This document shows, in pieces, positions 62,093 through 64,000 of a DNA stretch of 64,000 nt. The stretch covers positions 1,054,001 through 1,118,000 of the forward strand of contig JAPFFF010000016.1 of assembly GCA_039105265.1 (NCBI GenBank), read 5' to 3'. A program made the translations under genes and the position numbers. Every line of letters starts with the position of its first letter. Positions within the stretch are counted from its first letter, which is position 1. This DNA is from Tritrichomonas musculus (Eukaryota; Parabasalia; Tritrichomonadida; Tritrichomonadidae). The notes beneath the pieces were generated by a model. The model had not been told where the DNA came from and did no database searches. It saw only the letters and a list, made by a program, of their open reading frames with translations.

Positions 62093-63222
62093 TTATATTA
62101 TGCTTTTAAAATTGAATATAAATTTTGTATACGCTTATATTTGCATCAAAAAGAATAGTTTAAAAAATTGCACAAAGTATTATATGGATATTCAAATGAT
62201 TAAAATTATTTTTTACTTATATTTTAAATTTGTCAATTTCATTTACCAAAATTGATAAATAATTTATAATTGTATAATCTAATGTTATAAATGCCATAAT
62301 TAATAAAAATCTCGATAAAAAATGAAATTTAAAAATATAATTTGTAATATTTTATAAAACAATTTTTTTTTAATACAATTTTAAAATATTTTTTAAAACT
62401 ATATATTTTTTGGAGATTATTTTCTAATTGATATTGACAAGAGATTTTTTGAATATAATTTAAAAAGTTCTTTGAAGTGTTATTTTTTACTTTCTAATAT
62501 CGTTTAAAATTATAAATTATTTACTCATATTTTAATTATAATAAATATTTTTTGATTAATTATTTATATATTATTGTTAGTTTTTCTTTAAATTAAAAGT
62601 AAACCATAAATTTACATTTTTTAAAAAAACTTTTTATAAAAAGTTTTTGATTTATAATTAACTGATTAAACTGAGTTCAAAAAACTTTACTTCTATTTCA
62701 AATTTTAAATCATTTTATCTTTGTTATATAAACGATTTAATTGCATTATTCTTCTGTAATAATATATTATATAAGTAGCATAATATTAATTAAATTATAA
62801 TGAATTAATTCATATTTAAAATACAAAGATATGATTATTTTAAATTGAGAGGGTTTAGAACTAAAAAAGTACTCATATTTTAATTTATTATTATCTTTAA
62901 AAATATTATGTTTATTTCTCTTAAAACATGTTTACTATTAGAAGATGAAATTATTTAATGCATTTAAAAAAATGCATCTGAGAATAAATAGAAAATAAAG
63001 GAGTAAATTGTTTTACTGAAAATAATTTTTTCTTAATTATATTCAAATATTTAAAACAAATACTTTTATTTTCAAATTAATATTTTTTCATAAAAAGTTG
63101 CATCGATAATTCACTTATTCAATAAATTGATTGTATAAAAAATAAACATCAGAATCTAAAAATTTCTATAAAAATAACATTATCGTTTGCATTCAATAAG
63201 TTTGGAAAATTGAATGAGATTG
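62093..63222. other. Intergenic, nothing recognised
   Basis: Very A/T-rich 5' flank of the Cys-rich gene (which reads leftward) and beyond. TCAATTTTA lies about 21-29 nt upstream of its ATG and is a near-Inr. No other features seen. Confidence 0.5.
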
Positions 63223-63230
63223 AGAGGTTG

Positions 63231-63361
63231 CTAGGCTTTTGTGTCCGAAATTTTTTTTCTCAAAAAGTTTCGAAAAATGTCCGAAAAGTATCCAAATTGG
63301 ATATTTTTGGATACTTTTTTTAACTTTTTGAATATAAAAAATTTCGGACACAAAAGCCTAG
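63231..63361. mobile_element. 131-bp hairpin MITE with 8-bp TSD
   Basis: CTAGGCTTTTGTGTCCGAAA at the left is the exact inverse of TTTCGGACACAAAAGCCTAG at the right, and the interior (CAAAAAGTT/AACTTTTTG, AAAGTATCCAAA/TTTGGATACTTT) continues the palindrome, so the whole element can fold into one hairpin. Direct repeats AGAGGTTG flank it (63223-63230, 63362-63369). No coding capacity. Confidence 0.85.
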
Positions 63362-63379
63362 AGAGGTTGCTATATCTAC

Positions 63380-63510
63380 CTAGGCTTTCGTGTCCGAAAT
63401 TTTTTTTCTCAAAAAGTTTCGAAAAATGTCCGAAAAGTATCCAAATTGGATATTTTTGGATACTTTTTTTAACTTTCTGAATATAAAAAATTTCGGACTC
63501 AAAAGCCTAG
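63380..63510. mobile_element. Second copy of the 131-bp hairpin MITE
   Basis: Same length and nearly identical to 63231-63361, with only a few differences (for example CTTTCG for CTTTTG, GGACTC for GGACAC), in the same orientation 18 bp further on. No clear target duplication around it (ATATCTAC against GTTTTTAC), so it may have arisen by local duplication or its flank has changed. Confidence 0.85.
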
Positions 63511-64000
63511 GTTTTTACTAATTTGCTTTTATAATCAATATTCTTAAAATTAAAATGATTTCCTTATATTATTTACTCTATTTAATAATATTATCGTTAT
63601 TATTATCATTTTTAATTATTTATAAATAATTAGCTTAGTTTTACCGCAAGAAATTAAATAATATTTTCAAAATCTCATTTCTATTATATAATAAAAGGGT
63701 TCGACGTTTGGCGGTTATCATATTCTAAAATTATAAAATATTAATAATAAATAATATTAACATTATCAATATTATGATGCAATTTCAAATATGAAGCCGA
63801 TTCTATTAGCCAAAATAGAGATATTTCACTAAAAAAAATATAAACAGAAAAAGTTTAACTTTTGAAAGGGGAAAATATTTTTGAGTTCTTATCTAATTTC
63901 CACCATTCAAAGAGATTTTGGGAATTTGTAAATATCCAAATATATAAATATTTTTTAACCTTCATATCATATATTCTTTTTTCATAATTTTATTTACATA
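63511..64000. other. Intergenic to window end
   Basis: A/T-rich DNA with TTATTATTATC-type runs; no coding or RNA gene recognised. Confidence 0.5.

Noticed and set aside
63241-63480. 79-codon open frame across the hairpin elements
   Set aside because: It only reads through the palindromic repeats twice and gives a duplicated, low-complexity peptide.

Overview
The window looks like nuclear DNA of a parabasalid flagellate (trichomonad), most likely Tritrichomonas-like. It is very A+T rich, with many A/T homopolymers and TA microsatellites. Its gene families are those expanded in trichomonads: BspA-like LRR_5 surface proteins, Cys-rich surface proteins, DUF3447/ankyrin proteins, LRR-kinase fossils, Sel1-repeat proteins and BTB-discoidin proteins. 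Two genes have an initiator element close to the trichomonad consensus TCAYTWYT just upstream (P1 and the mannosyltransferase). The species call is an inference from gene families, not from a database match.

Layout. 1-7.2 kb: the 5' part of a DUF3447 gene on the minus strand, a short protein O-mannosyltransferase, a CAT-fold acyltransferase and a small Cys/His protein. 7.8-16.4 kb: one minus-strand gene for a 2842-residue surface protein with a hexapeptide stalk. 17.5-21.2 kb: broken genes (BspA tail, a GC-richer helical protein, a caspase-like protein), a tRNA-Arg and the intact ribosomal P1 gene. 21.2-29.1 kb: a gene desert with small inverted-repeat elements, hairpins and one LRR_5 fossil. 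29.1-34.7 kb: an intact BspA-like gene with 57 Cys-bearing repeats. 35-45 kb: a second acyltransferase without an ATG start, a membrane-anchored C26 peptidase, a VPS9-like protein and two ubiquitin-like-domain genes. 45.5-56.4 kb: two ankyrin loci, a Sel1 gene, a BTB-discoidin gene, a tRNA-like gene and an LRR-kinase fossil. 58.5-62.1 kb: a Cys-rich/beta-helix surface protein. 63.2-63.5 kb: two near-identical hairpin elements.

Three very large genes (7.8-16.4, 29.1-34.7 and 58.5-62.1 kb) encode type I surface proteins with signal peptide, repeat ectodomain, one membrane span and a short acidic or polar tail. Much of the rest is intracellular scaffold or signalling (ankyrin, BTB, Sel1, kinase, VPS9, ubiquitin-like). 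Neighbours do not form operons; each gene appears to be its own unit.

The most unusual structure is shared by the two ankyrin loci (46.7-48.7 kb plus strand; 55.6-56.4 kb minus strand). Nine internal or first ankyrin modules are each exactly 102 nt (34 codons), cut at the same point of the repeat and separated by A/T-rich spacers of 56-392 nt. The spacers carry stop codons and lack GT...AG ends or the trichomonad intron motifs. At the second locus the module plus spacer is a 188-190 bp tandem unit whose spacer ends can pair with each other. This is my leading candidate for an undescribed system: non-canonical or introner-like introns, or a modular pseudogene factory.
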